The notes: a model not told the origin generated them from the sequence alone. A stretch of 64,000 nucleotides of DNA from Flavobacteriaceae bacterium (GCA_947457255.1 CANGUZ010000001.1:1-64000); one strand, 5' to 3'; positions 1 through 8,963 are shown, counted from the first letter of the stretch. Made by a program: numbers and translations.

Positions 1-9
1 CTTTGCCAT
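1..9 (-). CDS. rpmG: Probable 5' end of ribosomal protein L33 (partial)
   Basis: Only three codons (M-A-K) lie in the window and the gene runs off its left edge. The identification is inferred: an ATG starts 28 bp downstream of the rpmB stop on the same strand, L33 proteins of flavobacteria commonly begin MAK, and rpmB-rpmG is the usual order in this group. The sequence shown cannot prove it. Confidence 0.45.
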
Positions 10-37
10 CTTGCTTTATATTTTATTTAGGAATAGA

Positions 38-274
38 TTATTTAATAAATCCTTGAGACTGTGCTTTTTTCAAAACAGCAGCGATTCCATTTTTATTGAT
101 TGTTTTTATTGTCGATGCAGCTACTCTAAGAGTAATCCATCTGTCTTCTTCAGGAAGGTAAAAACGCTTTTTTAGTAAGTTTACAGAAAACTTTCTTTTG
201 GTTTTATTCATCGCGTGAGAAACATTATTTCCCACCATCGCTCTTTTACCCGTAAGGTCACAAACTCTTGACAT
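38..274 (-). CDS. rpmB: 50S ribosomal protein L28
   Basis: Structural protein of the large ribosomal subunit, 78 aa, a normal length for bacterial L28. The N-terminus carries the characteristic [10 protein letters not shown] block, followed by GNNVSHA and the basic KTKRKF stretch; the C-terminal half has [12 protein letters not shown]. Those blocks are diagnostic of the family. The ATG at 274 is the natural start because the conserved N-terminus begins there. The gene is followed on the same strand by a probable rpmG start, so the pair is likely one ribosomal-protein transcript. No convincing -33/-7 promoter was found in the 72 bp between it and cinA. Confidence 0.97.
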   Translation of the reverse strand: MSRVCDLTGKRAMVGNNVSHAMNKTKRKFSVNLLKKRFYLPEEDRWITLRVAASTIKTINKNGIAAVLKKAQSQGFIK

Positions 275-346
275 TGTACTTATCTTTTATCGTTATTCAA
301 AATCAGGGTGCAAAGAAACAAAAAATAAACCTATAATACAAAATAA

Positions 347-1600
347 TTAAAGTAGATTTTTTAAAATTTCTTTTTGTAGTATTTCTAGGCTTTTATTTAC
401 AGCTCTATCAATCACTTTATCACGGGGTTGACCGAAATTAAACTCATGAATTGCAACTTCATTTGGTGTTGCTAATGCTATAAAAACAGTTCCAATCTCG
501 GCATTTGAGTCTCCTTTTGAAGGTCCAGCATTACCAGTTGTAGCTATTGCGTAATCCGATTTCATTATTTTTTGAATATTGACTGCCATTTCTTTTGCCA
601 CTTCGGCACTCACTACTGAAAATTTATTTATTGTAGCTTCATCAATTCCTAAAACATTTATTTTTGTTTCTGTGGCATACGAAACTATACTTCCTTTAAA
701 ATAATTAGAGGCTCCTGAAACAGATGAAATCACTTCAGCAATTTTTCCTCCTGTACAGCTTTCGGCAGTGGCAATTGTCTTTTTATATTGTTTTAACAAC
801 CTTCCTATTATAACCTCTATTGTTTCGCCATCGTCAAATCCGACGATAATATCGCTAATTATTTTTGTTAATGAAGTTATATTCGCTTCTAATGCTTTTT
901 CTAAAATTCCCTTATCTGTTCCTCGAGCAGAAAGTCGCAAACGCACTCTACCCGGACTTGGCAAATAGGCTAATTTAATAAATTGAGGTAAGTTGTTCTC
1001 CCATTCTTCAATGCGTTCGGCTACTTTGCTTTCGCCTTCGCCGTAAGTAAGAATGGTTTTATGAATGATATATGGTCGCTTGTATTCTTGAACCACTTTG
1101 GGAATTACTTCGTTTTCTATTAAATATTTCATTTCATACGGAACACCTGGAAGCGAAATAAAAACAGTATTTTCTTTTTTCATCCACATGCCTGGAGCGG
1201 TTCCCATTTGATTGTGCAGAATAATACATTTAGAAGGAACTAGCGCTTGATCTTTATTAAGTTGCGTTATGGGACGTTTATAAAAACCTTCAATCATTTG
1301 AGTTACATGCGCAAGTACAGCTTCGTTAACAACCAATGTGTCATCGAAATATTCACAAAATGTATGTTTGGTAATATCGTCTTTTGTTGGGCCTAAACCA
1401 CCAGTTATAATGACTAAATCGACATTATTTTGAAGCGCAGTAAACGTATTTAAAATATGTTGTTTGTTATCTGAAATAGAAATCATTTCGTTGATTTCGA
1501 CACCAATCTTATCTAATGACTTGGCTATAAAACCTGAATTCGTATCAATAATTTGACCGATAAGAATTTCGTCGCCAATGGTAACTATGGTTGCTTTCAT
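347..1600 (-). CDS. cinA: CinA-family protein (NMN deamidase / competence-damage inducible protein)
   Basis: A 417-aa two-domain protein. Residues 1 to about 170 form the MoaB/MogA-like molybdopterin-binding domain, with the family start [14 protein letters not shown] and the glycine motif [10 protein letters not shown] near residue 66. From about residue 260 onward is the CinA C-terminal (PncC) domain, with [11 protein letters not shown] near residue 281 and a [11 protein letters not shown] loop. In characterised homologues the PncC domain deamidates nicotinamide mononucleotide for pyridine-nucleotide recycling, and the N-terminal domain has ADP-ribose pyrophosphatase activity; this is known of the family, not shown here. 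Both domains look complete. A TAATTTTG -7-like box lies at 1637-1644 on this strand. Confidence 0.93.
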   Translation of the reverse strand: MKATIVTIGDEILIGQIIDTNSGFIAKSLDKIGVEINEMISISDNKQHILNTFTALQNNVDLVIITGGLGPTKDDITKHTFCEYFDDTLVVNEAVLAHVTQMIEGFYKRPITQLNKDQALVPSKCIILHNQMGTAPGMWMKKENTVFISLPGVPYEMKYLIENEVIPKVVQEYKRPYIIHKTILTYGEGESKVAERIEEWENNLPQFIKLAYLPSPGRVRLRLSARGTDKGILEKALEANITSLTKIISDIIVGFDDGETIEVIIGRLLKQYKKTIATAESCTGGKIAEVISSVSGASNYFKGSIVSYATETKINVLGIDEATINKFSVVSAEVAKEMAVNIQKIMKSDYAIATTGNAGPSKGDSNAEIGTVFIALATPNEVAIHEFNFGQPRDKVIDRAVNKSLEILQKEILKNLL

Positions 1601-1630
1601 TTTAGATTTAGGATTTTAGATTTAGGATTT
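1601..1630. repeat. Tandem AT-rich word repeat upstream of cinA
   Basis: A 14-bp unit (TTAGATTTAGGATT) occurs twice in perfect tandem at 1602-1615 and 1616-1629, immediately upstream of the cinA start. The same word family recurs near 26.13, 29.15 and 31.91 kb, always beside a start codon. Confidence 0.7.
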
Positions 1631-1736
1631 ATTGCTCAAAATTAAAGTAACTATTTTTGAAATACCTAAAAAAAATAAAATCCAAAGTCTTTAAATTCAC
1701 TACCTGTGAAAGTAAAAAATCTGGATTTTGATACGA

Positions 1737-2081
1737 TTACAAACTAAAATCTTTCGAAATTTCTTTTACCGCTTTTTCAATTTGAGATTCTACACTATCA
1801 AAAGTGTCTTTTATTTCTTTTCGCTTGCCCTCAGCTTTGGTCCAAGCTTCTATTTGAAGAATTTCTTCAAAAGCTACATTCATACCTAATAAATCTAAAG
1901 AAGGTTTTATTTTATGTGCATAGCTGTAAGCTAATTTATGATCTTTGGTCTTAATTCCTAGTTTAATTTGGATAAGATCTAACGGTACCTCTGTCACAAA
2001 AAGTGTGAGGATCTGATTTACAAATTCAGGGTCGTTGTCTGAAAGTGCATATACTTTTGCTAAATTGTAGTTTAGTGCCAT
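1737..2081 (-). CDS. Histidine phosphotransfer (Hpt) domain protein
   Basis: Stand-alone Hpt protein of 114 aa. The phosphoacceptor is His56 in the sequence AHKIKPS, matching the Hpt consensus AHxLKGS; the rest is predicted helical, as expected for a four-helix bundle. Hpt proteins shuttle phosphoryl groups between hybrid histidine kinases and response regulators. The partner kinase is not in the window, so its pathway is unknown. The start codon shares one base with the stop of the upstream FAH-family gene (TAATG), so the two are translationally coupled in one transcript, an odd pairing with no obvious functional link. Confidence 0.88.
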   Translation of the reverse strand: MALNYNLAKVYALSDNDPEFVNQILTLFVTEVPLDLIQIKLGIKTKDHKLAYSYAHKIKPSLDLLGMNVAFEEILQIEAWTKAEGKRKEIKDTFDSVESQIEKAVKEISKDFSL

Positions 2082-2692
2082 TATTTTACTTGTATTCTAA
2101 ATAGTTTGTTATTTTCTAAAAATCCTTCTAAAACGTCGTTTGGTTTTACTGCAGCAACTCCATCAGGCGTTCCTGTAAAAATAATGTCTCCAATTTTAAG
2201 TGTAAAAAATTGAGAAACATGCGCAATTATTTCATCAATCTTAAACAACATTAGACTAGAATTCCCTCTTTGAACAGTTTTTCCGTTATTTGTTAGTTCA
2301 AAATTAATACTTTCTAGCGAACTAAAAATTTTTTTCGATATAAAGTCACCAATAACCGCTGAACCGTCAAAAGACTTCGCTTTTTCCCATGGTAACCCTT
2401 TATCTTTTAGTTTTTCTTGTAAATCCCGTGCAGTAAAATCAAGACCAACACTTATCTCATCATAATACTTGTGAGCAAATTTTTGTTCTATGTATTTACC
2501 TACTTTATTAATTCTTACAATAAGTTCAATTTCGTGATGAATATCGTTAGAAAATTCAGGAATCACAAATGGATGTTGCTTTAATAATACTGCTGAATCT
2601 GGTTTTAGAAAAACTATAGGTTCTTCCGGGCGTTCGTTTTGTAACTCTTCTATATGTTGGGTATAATTTCTACCAATACAAATTATTTTCAT
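2081..2692 (-). CDS. Fumarylacetoacetate hydrolase family protein
   Basis: A 203-aa single-domain FAH-fold enzyme. It starts with the typical IICIGRNYTQH block; the divalent-metal ligands are likely Glu54 and Glu56 (HHEIELI) and Asp85 (GLDFTARD), and the C-terminus has the conserved GDIIFTGTPDGV loop. Short FAH proteins of this type include acylpyruvases and 5-oxopent-3-ene-1,2,5-tricarboxylate-type decarboxylases or isomerases; the substrate cannot be assigned from sequence. It overlaps the Hpt gene by one base. No catabolic genes lie nearby to suggest an aromatic pathway. Confidence 0.92.
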   Translation of the reverse strand: MKIICIGRNYTQHIEELQNERPEEPIVFLKPDSAVLLKQHPFVIPEFSNDIHHEIELIVRINKVGKYIEQKFAHKYYDEISVGLDFTARDLQEKLKDKGLPWEKAKSFDGSAVIGDFISKKIFSSLESINFELTNNGKTVQRGNSSLMLFKIDEIIAHVSQFFTLKIGDIIFTGTPDGVAAVKPNDVLEGFLENNKLFRIQVK

Positions 2693-2710
2693 GATTTTAT
2701 AGTTGATAAT

Positions 2711-2775
2711 TGGAAGTTAGGAGATGGAAGTTAGAATAAATTTCTTCAAGCTTCCTACTTCAATCTTCTAACCTA
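2711..2775. repeat. Low-complexity intergenic word repeat with dyad symmetry
   Basis: GGAAGTTAG-type words (2711-2735) are followed by their approximate reverse complement (CTTCCTACTTCAATCTTCTA, 2751-2770). The element fills the gap between the exonuclease stop and the FAH-family start and reaches the last codons of the exonuclease gene. Confidence 0.6.
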
Positions 2776-3543
2776 TTTTGTATTCATTTTTCTTAATTTA
2801 ATAGCCGTTAAAACTTTCTTGGTATACAAAGGAAAATCGGCATTTTGAATCCACCCAAAATAACCGGGTTCATCTTCTAATACTTTTTCTACTTTTGCTC
2901 CTTTGTGTTTTCCGAAAGTAAAAACCTCAACACCATCTTTGTCATATCCAATAAAGCCAGCAAAATCTACTGATCGTTTACGGGTTGTAAATTCTGATAA
3001 AAACTTCGTGTCATTTTCTAATTCAGGATATCGCTCTAATTGCGCTTTTAGGATTTCATAAGTTGCCATCGTATCGGCTTCGGCAGAATGAGCATTCTCT
3101 AGGCTTTTTCCACAATAAAATTTCAATGCTGCACTCAAAGTTCGCTCTTCCATTTTATGAAAAATAGTTTGCACATCAACAGAAACCCTATTTTTCATAT
3201 CAAAATCGACCCCCGCACGAAGTAATTCTTCTGCTAATAAAGGAATATCAAATCGATCGGAATTAAATCCAGCCAAATCACTATCCTTAATCATGTTGTA
3301 AATTTGTGAAGCTAATTCCTTAAATGTTGGTTCATTCGCTACTTTTTCGTTTGTAATACCGTGAACAGCAATCACCTGAGGAGGAATAATCATTTCTGGA
3401 TTAACGAGCCATGTTTTACTTTCTTTATTTCCGTTTGGAAATACTTTGAATATAGAGATTTCTACTATTCGATCTTTTGCCACTTCAATTCCAGTAGTTT
3501 CAAGGTCGAAAAAGCAGATGGGTTTCTTTAATTTGAGTTCCAT
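2773..3543 (-). CDS. DnaQ-like 3'-5' exonuclease (DEDDh family)
   Basis: A 256-aa protein with the three Exo motifs of the DnaQ superfamily: Exo I FFDLETTG with Asp13 and Glu15, Exo II GFNSDRFDIPLL, and Exo III HSAEADTMATYE, whose H-x4-D spacing puts it in the DEDDh class. A small C-terminal segment (about residues 200-250, FGKHKGAKVEKVLEDEPGY) matches the accessory tail seen on many Bacteroidota exonucleases. Family members trim single-stranded 3' DNA ends as proofreading or repair nucleases. It is not fused to a polymerase or a GIY-YIG domain, so a stand-alone repair role is more likely than being the replicative epsilon subunit. Confidence 0.9.
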   Translation of the reverse strand: MELKLKKPICFFDLETTGIEVAKDRIVEISIFKVFPNGNKESKTWLVNPEMIIPPQVIAVHGITNEKVANEPTFKELASQIYNMIKDSDLAGFNSDRFDIPLLAEELLRAGVDFDMKNRVSVDVQTIFHKMEERTLSAALKFYCGKSLENAHSAEADTMATYEILKAQLERYPELENDTKFLSEFTTRKRSVDFAGFIGYDKDGVEVFTFGKHKGAKVEKVLEDEPGYFGWIQNADFPLYTKKVLTAIKLRKMNTK

Positions 3544-3561
3544 TTTAAATTTTTAGGATTA

Positions 3562-3569
3562 CAAATATA
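3562..3569 (-). promoter_or_regulatory. Candidate -7 box for the exonuclease gene
   Basis: Reads TATATTTG on the minus strand, 19 bp upstream of the start codon, matching the Bacteroidota -7 consensus TAnnTTTG. No good -33 TTTG was found at the expected spacing. Confidence 0.45.
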
Positions 3570-3615
3570 AAGTTTTGAAGCTACCGTTTATCGATTTTAT
3601 AAAGTTTTTCTTAAA

Positions 3616-3654
3616 ATTAAAAACCCAACAAACTTTAAAAATTTGTCGGGTTTA
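3616..3654 (-). terminator. Intrinsic terminator of the E2 gene
   Basis: Twelve-base arms at 3621-3632 and 3642-3653 (AAACCCAACAAA / TTTGTCGGGTTT) pair with one mismatch. On the minus strand the stem is followed by a T-rich tract, just beyond the E2 stop codon. Confidence 0.75.
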
Positions 3655-3673
3655 ATAATGATATAGTTAGAGT

Positions 3674-5101
3674 TTATATTGTTCTATTTTCGTCAAAAGC
3701 TTCCAAATATTCCGCTATACGTTTAATAAAACTTCCTCCCAAAGCACCATCAACAACCCTATGGTCGTAACTGTGTGAGAGAAACATTTTTTTGCGAATT
3801 CCTATAAAATCCCCTTCCGCAGTTTCGATAACAGCTGGCACTTTACGAATGGCTCCTAAAGCTAAAATTCCTACTTGGGGTTGATTGATGATTGGAGTTC
3901 CGAATACACTCCCGAAAGTCCCAACATTAGTAACGGTATAAGTTCCGCCTTGAATATCATCTGGTTTTAACTGATTGTTTTTTGCTCGAAAAGCCAAATC
4001 ATTTACCGCTTTTGCCATTCCAAGCAAATTCAGCTGATCGGCATTTTTGATAACGGGAACAATTAAATTTCCGTTAGGCAAGGCAGCTGCCATTCCAAGG
4101 TTAATGTTTTTCTTTTTTATGATATAATCGCCCTCTACAGAAATATTCATCATTGGAAAATCTTTCAATGCTTTGGCAACAATCTCTATGAATATTGGTG
4201 TAAAAGTAAGTTTTTCGCCTTCTCTTTTCTCGAATGCATTTTTATTTTTCTCTCTCCAATCCCAAATAGAGGTAACATCGACCTCTATAAATGATTGCAC
4301 ATGTGCTGAAGTTTGAATGGACTGAATCATATAACCCGAAATCAGTTTGCGCATTCTATCCATTTCAATAATTTCGTCTTGACCATTTACAGAAACTGGC
4401 GCGGCTTTTTGAGCAGTTTGTTTTATAGGTTCTTGAACCGGTTTAGCTATAGGAGTTGCTACAGATTGAGTATTTGAATGAGCTTCGACTTGTTGCTGCA
4501 CCTCAGCTCTTTGCACCTCTTGATGAACATCTACAGGAGCAATTGGTATTTGAACAACTGTTTTAGTTGCATTTGTTCTATTGATAATATAATCTAAAAT
4601 ATCGTTTTTTGTAACTCTACCATCACTCCCTGAACCTGAAATTCGTTCTAATTCAGATATAGAAATCCCTTCTTCTCTTGCAATATTTCTAACTAATGGA
4701 GAAAAGAATTTTTCTGAATGAGAAAAATCTTGTTTTGAAGGAGCGTTGGATGCCGCCACATAATCTTTAGCGGCTTCTACAGTTTTGAGAACTTCTGTAA
4801 CGGCAACTGGTTCTGAAACTTGAGAAATAGTTTCTTTTACAAATTCACCAGTTACTACTTGTTCCGTTTCTATTATCGCAACTGTTTGACCAACTTGAAC
4901 CAAATCGTCTTTTTGAAAAAGTTTTTCAACTAAAACTCCTGAAACTTCAGATGGAACTTCGCTATCCACTTTATCGGTAGCAATTTCCAACACTGCTTCG
5001 TCCATTTGGATTGTATCGCCAACTTCTTTCAACCAGTTTGTGATGGTTGCTTCCGCTACACTTTCTCCCATTTTTGGAAGTTTTAATTCAAATCTTGCCA
5101 T
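3674..5101 (-). CDS. 2-oxoacid dehydrogenase complex E2 (dihydrolipoamide acyltransferase)
   Basis: A 475-aa E2 core enzyme. Domains in order: one N-terminal lipoyl domain (residues 1-80) with the lipoylated Lys44 in EIATDKVDSE; an Ala/Gln/Val-rich linker; a peripheral-subunit-binding domain (about 130-170, SPLVRNIAREEGIS); a second flexible linker; and the catalytic acyltransferase domain (about 245-475) ending with the active-site SHSYDHRVVDG. It transfers acyl groups from E1-bound thiamine diphosphate to CoA. No E1 or E3 gene is adjacent, so pyruvate, 2-oxoglutarate or branched-chain substrates cannot be separated directly; a stand-alone single-lipoyl E2 in flavobacteria is often the branched-chain type, which is an inference. 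Confidence 0.93.
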   Translation of the reverse strand: MARFELKLPKMGESVAEATITNWLKEVGDTIQMDEAVLEIATDKVDSEVPSEVSGVLVEKLFQKDDLVQVGQTVAIIETEQVVTGEFVKETISQVSEPVAVTEVLKTVEAAKDYVAASNAPSKQDFSHSEKFFSPLVRNIAREEGISISELERISGSGSDGRVTKNDILDYIINRTNATKTVVQIPIAPVDVHQEVQRAEVQQQVEAHSNTQSVATPIAKPVQEPIKQTAQKAAPVSVNGQDEIIEMDRMRKLISGYMIQSIQTSAHVQSFIEVDVTSIWDWREKNKNAFEKREGEKLTFTPIFIEIVAKALKDFPMMNISVEGDYIIKKKNINLGMAAALPNGNLIVPVIKNADQLNLLGMAKAVNDLAFRAKNNQLKPDDIQGGTYTVTNVGTFGSVFGTPIINQPQVGILALGAIRKVPAVIETAEGDFIGIRKKMFLSHSYDHRVVDGALGGSFIKRIAEYLEAFDENRTI

Positions 5102-5161
5102 ATTGCCAACCTAAAAGGTGTGTTTTATATTTTAGTTTGCGAAATTAACTTTTTTCTTTCA

Positions 5162-6343
5162 CTAATCATTGTAAAATTCTTGCTTTACAATCTTAATTAT
5201 TTTTCCTCTATCATTACTATTATTGCTTCCGATGATAAAATTGGAAAACTTTGGCAAAATCTTGAAAGTACATTTAGGATTTCTAAACTCTTCCATGCTT
5301 GCAATAATCGACTTAAATGTCAATGAATTATTATCAAAAATAATTTCTGTGTTTTTTTTCAAATCGATTGTAAGCGAATTTATAGTATTTTTTGTTGTAG
5401 AATCAAGTAGGTTCACTTTATTTCCTAACAAGTTTTCAACTGTTTTTTTTAATTCTTCATCTTCTGAAAATAACAAATATTTATCTGGTTGCCTTGAAAT
5501 AGTTACTGCTTGACTCTTTTTGAATAAGGTAAAAAAGAACGCGCCAATTTTCATGAAAAAATTAAAAAAGAGTGATACTTTAAAATGTTTTTTATAAAAA
5601 AATTCCATTGCTTGCTGAAAGCGTTTCATGTAAACTTCGTCTCGCACTGTGCTTTCTCCTTTATAATGAATTACAGACGTTTCATGGAAATAATAATTGT
5701 TTCTTCCTTTTTGTAGAACCATATACGACAAATCGATATCATCAGAATACATGAAACAATTTTCGTCAAAACCACCTACTTCAAGGTAAAACTCTTTTTT
5801 CATTAGCATAAAAGCCCCTACGAGAATATCGACCTTACCCGTTTCGTTTTCGCTTAAGTGATTAGCATAGTATTTCCCAAGTTTCCTTGATTTTGGAAAC
5901 AATTTATATAAACCTAATATTTTAGTAAAAGCAACAAAAGGCGTAGGAACTCCCCGCTTACTTTCTGGAAGAAAATTTCCTGCTCCGTCGATTAGTTTAC
6001 AACCAACAATACCAACATTTTGAGCACTTTTAATAAAAGAAAGTAACTTTTCAAAAGAATCTTCGGCAACTACAGTATCTGGATTTAGAATACAAATATA
6101 TTCGCCTTTTGCTTGCGCCACTCCTATATTATTGCCTTTAGGAAAGCCTAAATTTTGTTTATTTTCAATAAGATTAACATCTGGAAAACGTTGTTTCATC
6201 ATTTCACAACTGTCATCTGATGAATTATTATCGACCACAATTATTTCAGCATCAATGTCTTGAATAGCGTTTTGAACGCTTAAAACACACAGCTCTAAGA
6301 AATAGCGAACATTGTAATTGAGGATGATTATGGATAGTTGCAT
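5162..6343 (-). CDS. Family 2 glycosyltransferase
   Basis: A 393-aa protein. The N-terminal GT-A domain (residues 1 to about 240) has the GT2 hallmarks: SIIILNYN at the start, VVDNNSSDDS, the nucleotide-sugar and metal motif NPDTVV, and a GGFDENCFMYSDDIDLSYMV acceptor-site block. This pattern resembles rhamnosyltransferase-type GT2 enzymes that build cell-surface polysaccharides. The C-terminal part (about 290-393) is not recognised. There is no cleavable signal, and a hydrophobic patch around residues 258-275 may help membrane association. No other polysaccharide genes are adjacent, so the glycan is unknown. Confidence 0.9.
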   Translation of the reverse strand: MQLSIIILNYNVRYFLELCVLSVQNAIQDIDAEIIVVDNNSSDDSCEMMKQRFPDVNLIENKQNLGFPKGNNIGVAQAKGEYICILNPDTVVAEDSFEKLLSFIKSAQNVGIVGCKLIDGAGNFLPESKRGVPTPFVAFTKILGLYKLFPKSRKLGKYYANHLSENETGKVDILVGAFMLMKKEFYLEVGGFDENCFMYSDDIDLSYMVLQKGRNNYYFHETSVIHYKGESTVRDEVYMKRFQQAMEFFYKKHFKVSLFFNFFMKIGAFFFTLFKKSQAVTISRQPDKYLLFSEDEELKKTVENLLGNKVNLLDSTTKNTINSLTIDLKKNTEIIFDNNSLTFKSIIASMEEFRNPKCTFKILPKFSNFIIGSNNSNDRGKIIKIVKQEFYND

Positions 6344-6355
6344 TTTGTAAATAAT

Positions 6356-6661
6356 TTAAATCAACTTAATTAAGTCGGCAGGATTTTTTTGATTATTCCA
6401 AAATAAAATTAAGTCGATTTGAAATTTATCTTCAATTATTTTATAATACAAAGTGGTCTGTTTTGAAACTACTAATGAGTGACAATTGTATTTAGGTTTG
6501 TAAATTCCGATTTTAGGAGTTTTGGATAATGTTGCTAGAAAACAGTAAACTAAATCTTCAAATTTCTGAACTTCAACTTCATTCCATTTCGATAAAATGA
6601 AATCTATTTCGTCAAAATAAGTATAAGTTGCAATTGGTTTCCATTCAACTTTATAAATCAT
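6356..6661 (-). CDS. RelE/ParE-like toxin of a type II toxin-antitoxin pair
   Basis: A 101-aa protein whose size, pattern and context fit the RelE/ParE fold: N-terminal helix region, then KIGIYKPKYNCHSLVVSK and the strand TLYYKIIEDKFQIDLILFWNN, which resembles the C-terminal beta-hairpin of ParE toxins ending in aliphatic residues. Related toxins poison gyrase or cleave ribosome-bound mRNA; which applies here is unknown. The start overlaps the upstream antitoxin stop by four bases (ATGA), the usual coupling in such modules. Recognition is from pattern rather than a named subfamily. Confidence 0.7.
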   Translation of the reverse strand: MIYKVEWKPIATYTYFDEIDFILSKWNEVEVQKFEDLVYCFLATLSKTPKIGIYKPKYNCHSLVVSKQTTLYYKIIEDKFQIDLILFWNNQKNPADLIKLI

Positions 6662-6891
6662 TTAAGAAAAGGATATTTTAATTTGGTTCTCCTTTTCATT
6701 TCTTCGTTAGAAATTCCCAAACCCATTTTACTTTGTTCCAAACCTATTGCCAACAATTTCTTCAACAAAATTTCTTGTTCATCGGTATTTGTAGCAACTA
6801 GTTTTTCTGTAAAAGTTGTTTTATAATCTGCTTCAGGCTCATTAAAGGAATCTGTTGATTCATCAATTGAAGGTTTCTTTGAATTTTTCAT
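6658..6891 (-). CDS. Putative antitoxin partner of the ParE-like toxin
   Basis: A small acidic-to-mixed charge protein of 77 aa starting at the ATG at 6891 (MKNSKKPS). An in-frame ATG eight codons further upstream (6915) is rejected because it overlaps the -7 box at 6913-6920 and so lies outside the likely transcript. The C-terminal GISNEEMKRRTKLKYPFL looks like the toxin-wrapping tail of small antitoxins that precede ParE genes. The family is not recognised. Antitoxin-first order and the 4-bp overlap with the toxin support the role. Confidence 0.6.
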   Translation of the reverse strand: MKNSKKPSIDESTDSFNEPEADYKTTFTEKLVATNTDEQEILLKKLLAIGLEQSKMGLGISNEEMKRRTKLKYPFLK

Positions 6892-6912
6892 ATTTGAAAG
6901 AATTGTAAAGTT

Positions 6913-6920
6913 CAAATGTA
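6913..6920 (-). promoter_or_regulatory. Candidate -7 box for the ParE-type module
   Basis: TACATTTG on the minus strand, 21 bp before the ATG at 6891. It favours that ATG over the one at 6915. Confidence 0.5.
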
Positions 6921-6953
6921 CAAAATAATTTCAAAAATTGAAAAATTAAAACA

Positions 6954-6984
6954 TTGCTTCTTGCCTCACAATGACTTACTTTTG
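6954..6984 (+). promoter_or_regulatory. Candidate promoter of the ABC-F gene
   Basis: -7 box TACTTTTG at 6977-6984 with a TTG at 6954-6956, 20 bp spacing. Transcription would begin near 6988, about 12 nt before the GTG at 7000. Confidence 0.55.
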
Positions 6985-6999
6985 CAAAAAATTACACTT

Positions 7000-8862
7000 G
7001 TGAATTACTTATCAGTAGAAAATATCTCTAAATCATTTGGAGAGAGAACACTTTTTGAAAACATCTCTTTTGGTATAAATAAAGACCAAAAAATTGCTTT
7101 CATAGCCAAAAATGGTTCAGGAAAAACCTGCATCATGAAAATTATTAATGGTGAAGACGAACCTGATACTGGCAATGTGGTTTTGAGAAAAGGCATTAAC
7201 ATGGCTTTTTTGTCACAAGATGCCAATTTACAGGACGAATTGACTATTGAAGAAAGTATTTTTGCTTCGGATAATGTAGTTTTAAAAGTAATCGAAGAAT
7301 ATGAAAAAGCGTTAGAAAATCCTGAAAATGAAGAGGATTACCAAAAAGCATTTGACAAAATGGATCAACATAATGCTTGGGATTTTGAAACGCAATTCAA
7401 ACAAATTTTGTTCAAATTAAAGTTGGAAGACTTTAAGTTGAAAGTAAAAAATCTTTCTGGTGGTCAGAAAAAAAGATTGTCATTAGCTATCATTTTAATA
7501 AATCGTCCTGACTTATTGATTCTAGATGAGCCTACCAATCACTTAGATTTAGAGATGATAGAATGGCTTGAGAGTTATTTCGCCAAAGAAAATATTACGT
7601 TGTTTATGGTAACACACGACCGTTTCTTTTTAGAACGAGTTTGCAACGAAATTATTGAACTTGACAACGGAAAATTATATCAATACAAAGGTAATTATTC
7701 CTATTATTTAGAGAAAAAAGAAGAACGAATTGCCTCCGAAAATTCGAGTGTAGATAAAGCGCAAAATTTGTTTGTAAAAGAACTGGAGTGGATGCGTCGT
7801 CAACCCAAAGCAAGAACAACCAAATCGAAATCGCGCCAAGATGATTTTTATCTAATTAAGGAAAAAGCACAAAGTCGAAGAAAAGAGAATGCTGTAGAGC
7901 TCGAAATTAATATGGAACGAATGGGTTCGAAAATCATCGAATTGCATAAAATTTCAAAGAAATTTAAAGACCGAGTCATTTTAGATAATTTTAGTTTCGA
8001 TTTTCAGCGTGGTGAACGTATTGGAATTATTGGTAAAAACGGAACTGGAAAATCTACTTTTTTGAATTTAATTACTGGAACAATTCCTGTAGATAGTGGA
8101 AAAGTAATTACTGGTGATACCATAAAAATTGGCTATTACACACAAAGTGGTATCAACCCAAAACCGGGTCAAAAAGTAATAGATATTATCAAAGAATACG
8201 GCGAATTTATTCCGCTTGCAAAAGGGAAATTAATTTCGGCAGGGCAATTATTAGAACGTTTTTTATTTGACAGAAAAAAGCAACATGATTTTGTAGAAAA
8301 ATTATCTGGAGGAGAATTAAAACGCTTATATTTATGTACTGTTTTGATTCAAAATCCTAACTTCTTGATTCTTGATGAGCCCACGAATGATTTAGATATT
8401 GTAACATTGAATGTCCTAGAAAGTTTTCTTTTAGATTATCCAGGTTGTTTGCTTGTGGTGTCGCACGACCGCTATTTTATGGATAAAATTGTAGACCACC
8501 TATTTGTTTTTAGAGGCGAAGGCATAATTGAAGATTTTCCTGGAAATTATTCTGATTTTAGAGCTTATGAGGACAGTGCAGATGTTGCTCAAAAAGAAGA
8601 AAACAAAGCGGAAAAAAAAGACTGGAAACAAAACAATCCGACAGGAAATTTAACCTTTAACGAGCAAAAAGAATTTCAAAAAATTGAACGTGAAATCAAA
8701 GATTTGGAACATCAAAAAAGGGAAATTGAAAAGTTATTTTCGGAAGGGAAAGTGGCCGATACTGAAATTACAACCAAGGCTAAAGAATTACAAAATATCA
8801 TCAATAAAATAGAAGATAAAGAAGCGCGGTGGTTTGAACTTTCTGCTAAGATTGAAGGATAA
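7000..8862 (+). CDS. ABC-F family ATPase
   Basis: Soluble tandem ATP-binding protein, about 620 aa, with no membrane domain. The first cassette has AKNGSGKT, signature LSGGQKKRLSLA and Walker B LLILDEPTNHLD; the second has GKNGTGKS, LSGGELKRLYL and FLILDEPTNDLD. A Lys/Glu-rich coiled-coil tail (about 540-620) follows, as in Uup-type ABC-F proteins. ABC-F members act on the ribosome or in DNA-linked processes rather than in transport. The start is placed at GTG 7000 (VNYLSVENIS): family members begin exactly there, and a promoter lies between this codon and the in-frame ATG at 6916. That ATG start would add 28 atypical residues. Confidence 0.9.
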   Translation: MNYLSVENISKSFGERTLFENISFGINKDQKIAFIAKNGSGKTCIMKIINGEDEPDTGNVVLRKGINMAFLSQDANLQDELTIEESIFASDNVVLKVIEEYEKALENPENEEDYQKAFDKMDQHNAWDFETQFKQILFKLKLEDFKLKVKNLSGGQKKRLSLAIILINRPDLLILDEPTNHLDLEMIEWLESYFAKENITLFMVTHDRFFLERVCNEIIELDNGKLYQYKGNYSYYLEKKEERIASENSSVDKAQNLFVKELEWMRRQPKARTTKSKSRQDDFYLIKEKAQSRRKENAVELEINMERMGSKIIELHKISKKFKDRVILDNFSFDFQRGERIGIIGKNGTGKSTFLNLITGTIPVDSGKVITGDTIKIGYYTQSGINPKPGQKVIDIIKEYGEFIPLAKGKLISAGQLLERFLFDRKKQHDFVEKLSGGELKRLYLCTVLIQNPNFLILDEPTNDLDIVTLNVLESFLLDYPGCLLVVSHDRYFMDKIVDHLFVFRGEGIIEDFPGNYSDFRAYEDSADVAQKEENKAEKKDWKQNNPTGNLTFNEQKEFQKIEREIKDLEHQKREIEKLFSEGKVADTEITTKAKELQNIINKIEDKEARWFELSAKIEG

Positions 8863-8866
8863 ATTA

Positions 8867-8954
8867 TTTCACAGAGACTCACAGAGAAAAAAGAGACTCA
8901 TAGAAAAAAAAACTCCTTGAATCTCTACATAAACTAAGCGAATCTCTGTGTAAC
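8867..8954. repeat. Low-complexity intergenic word repeat (CACAGAGACT type)
   Basis: TTCACAGAGACTCACAGAG-like words at the left are mirrored by GAATCTCTGTGTAAC at the right, giving an imperfect dyad across the gap between the ABC-F and methyltransferase genes. Confidence 0.65.
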
Positions 8955-8963
8955 AAAAAATAA

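Noticed and set aside
7000..8862. Antibiotic-resistance ABC-F (Vga/Lsa/OptrA-like)
   Set aside because: Motifs and the C-terminal coiled coil fit the housekeeping Uup-like branch; there are no mobile elements or resistance genes around it.
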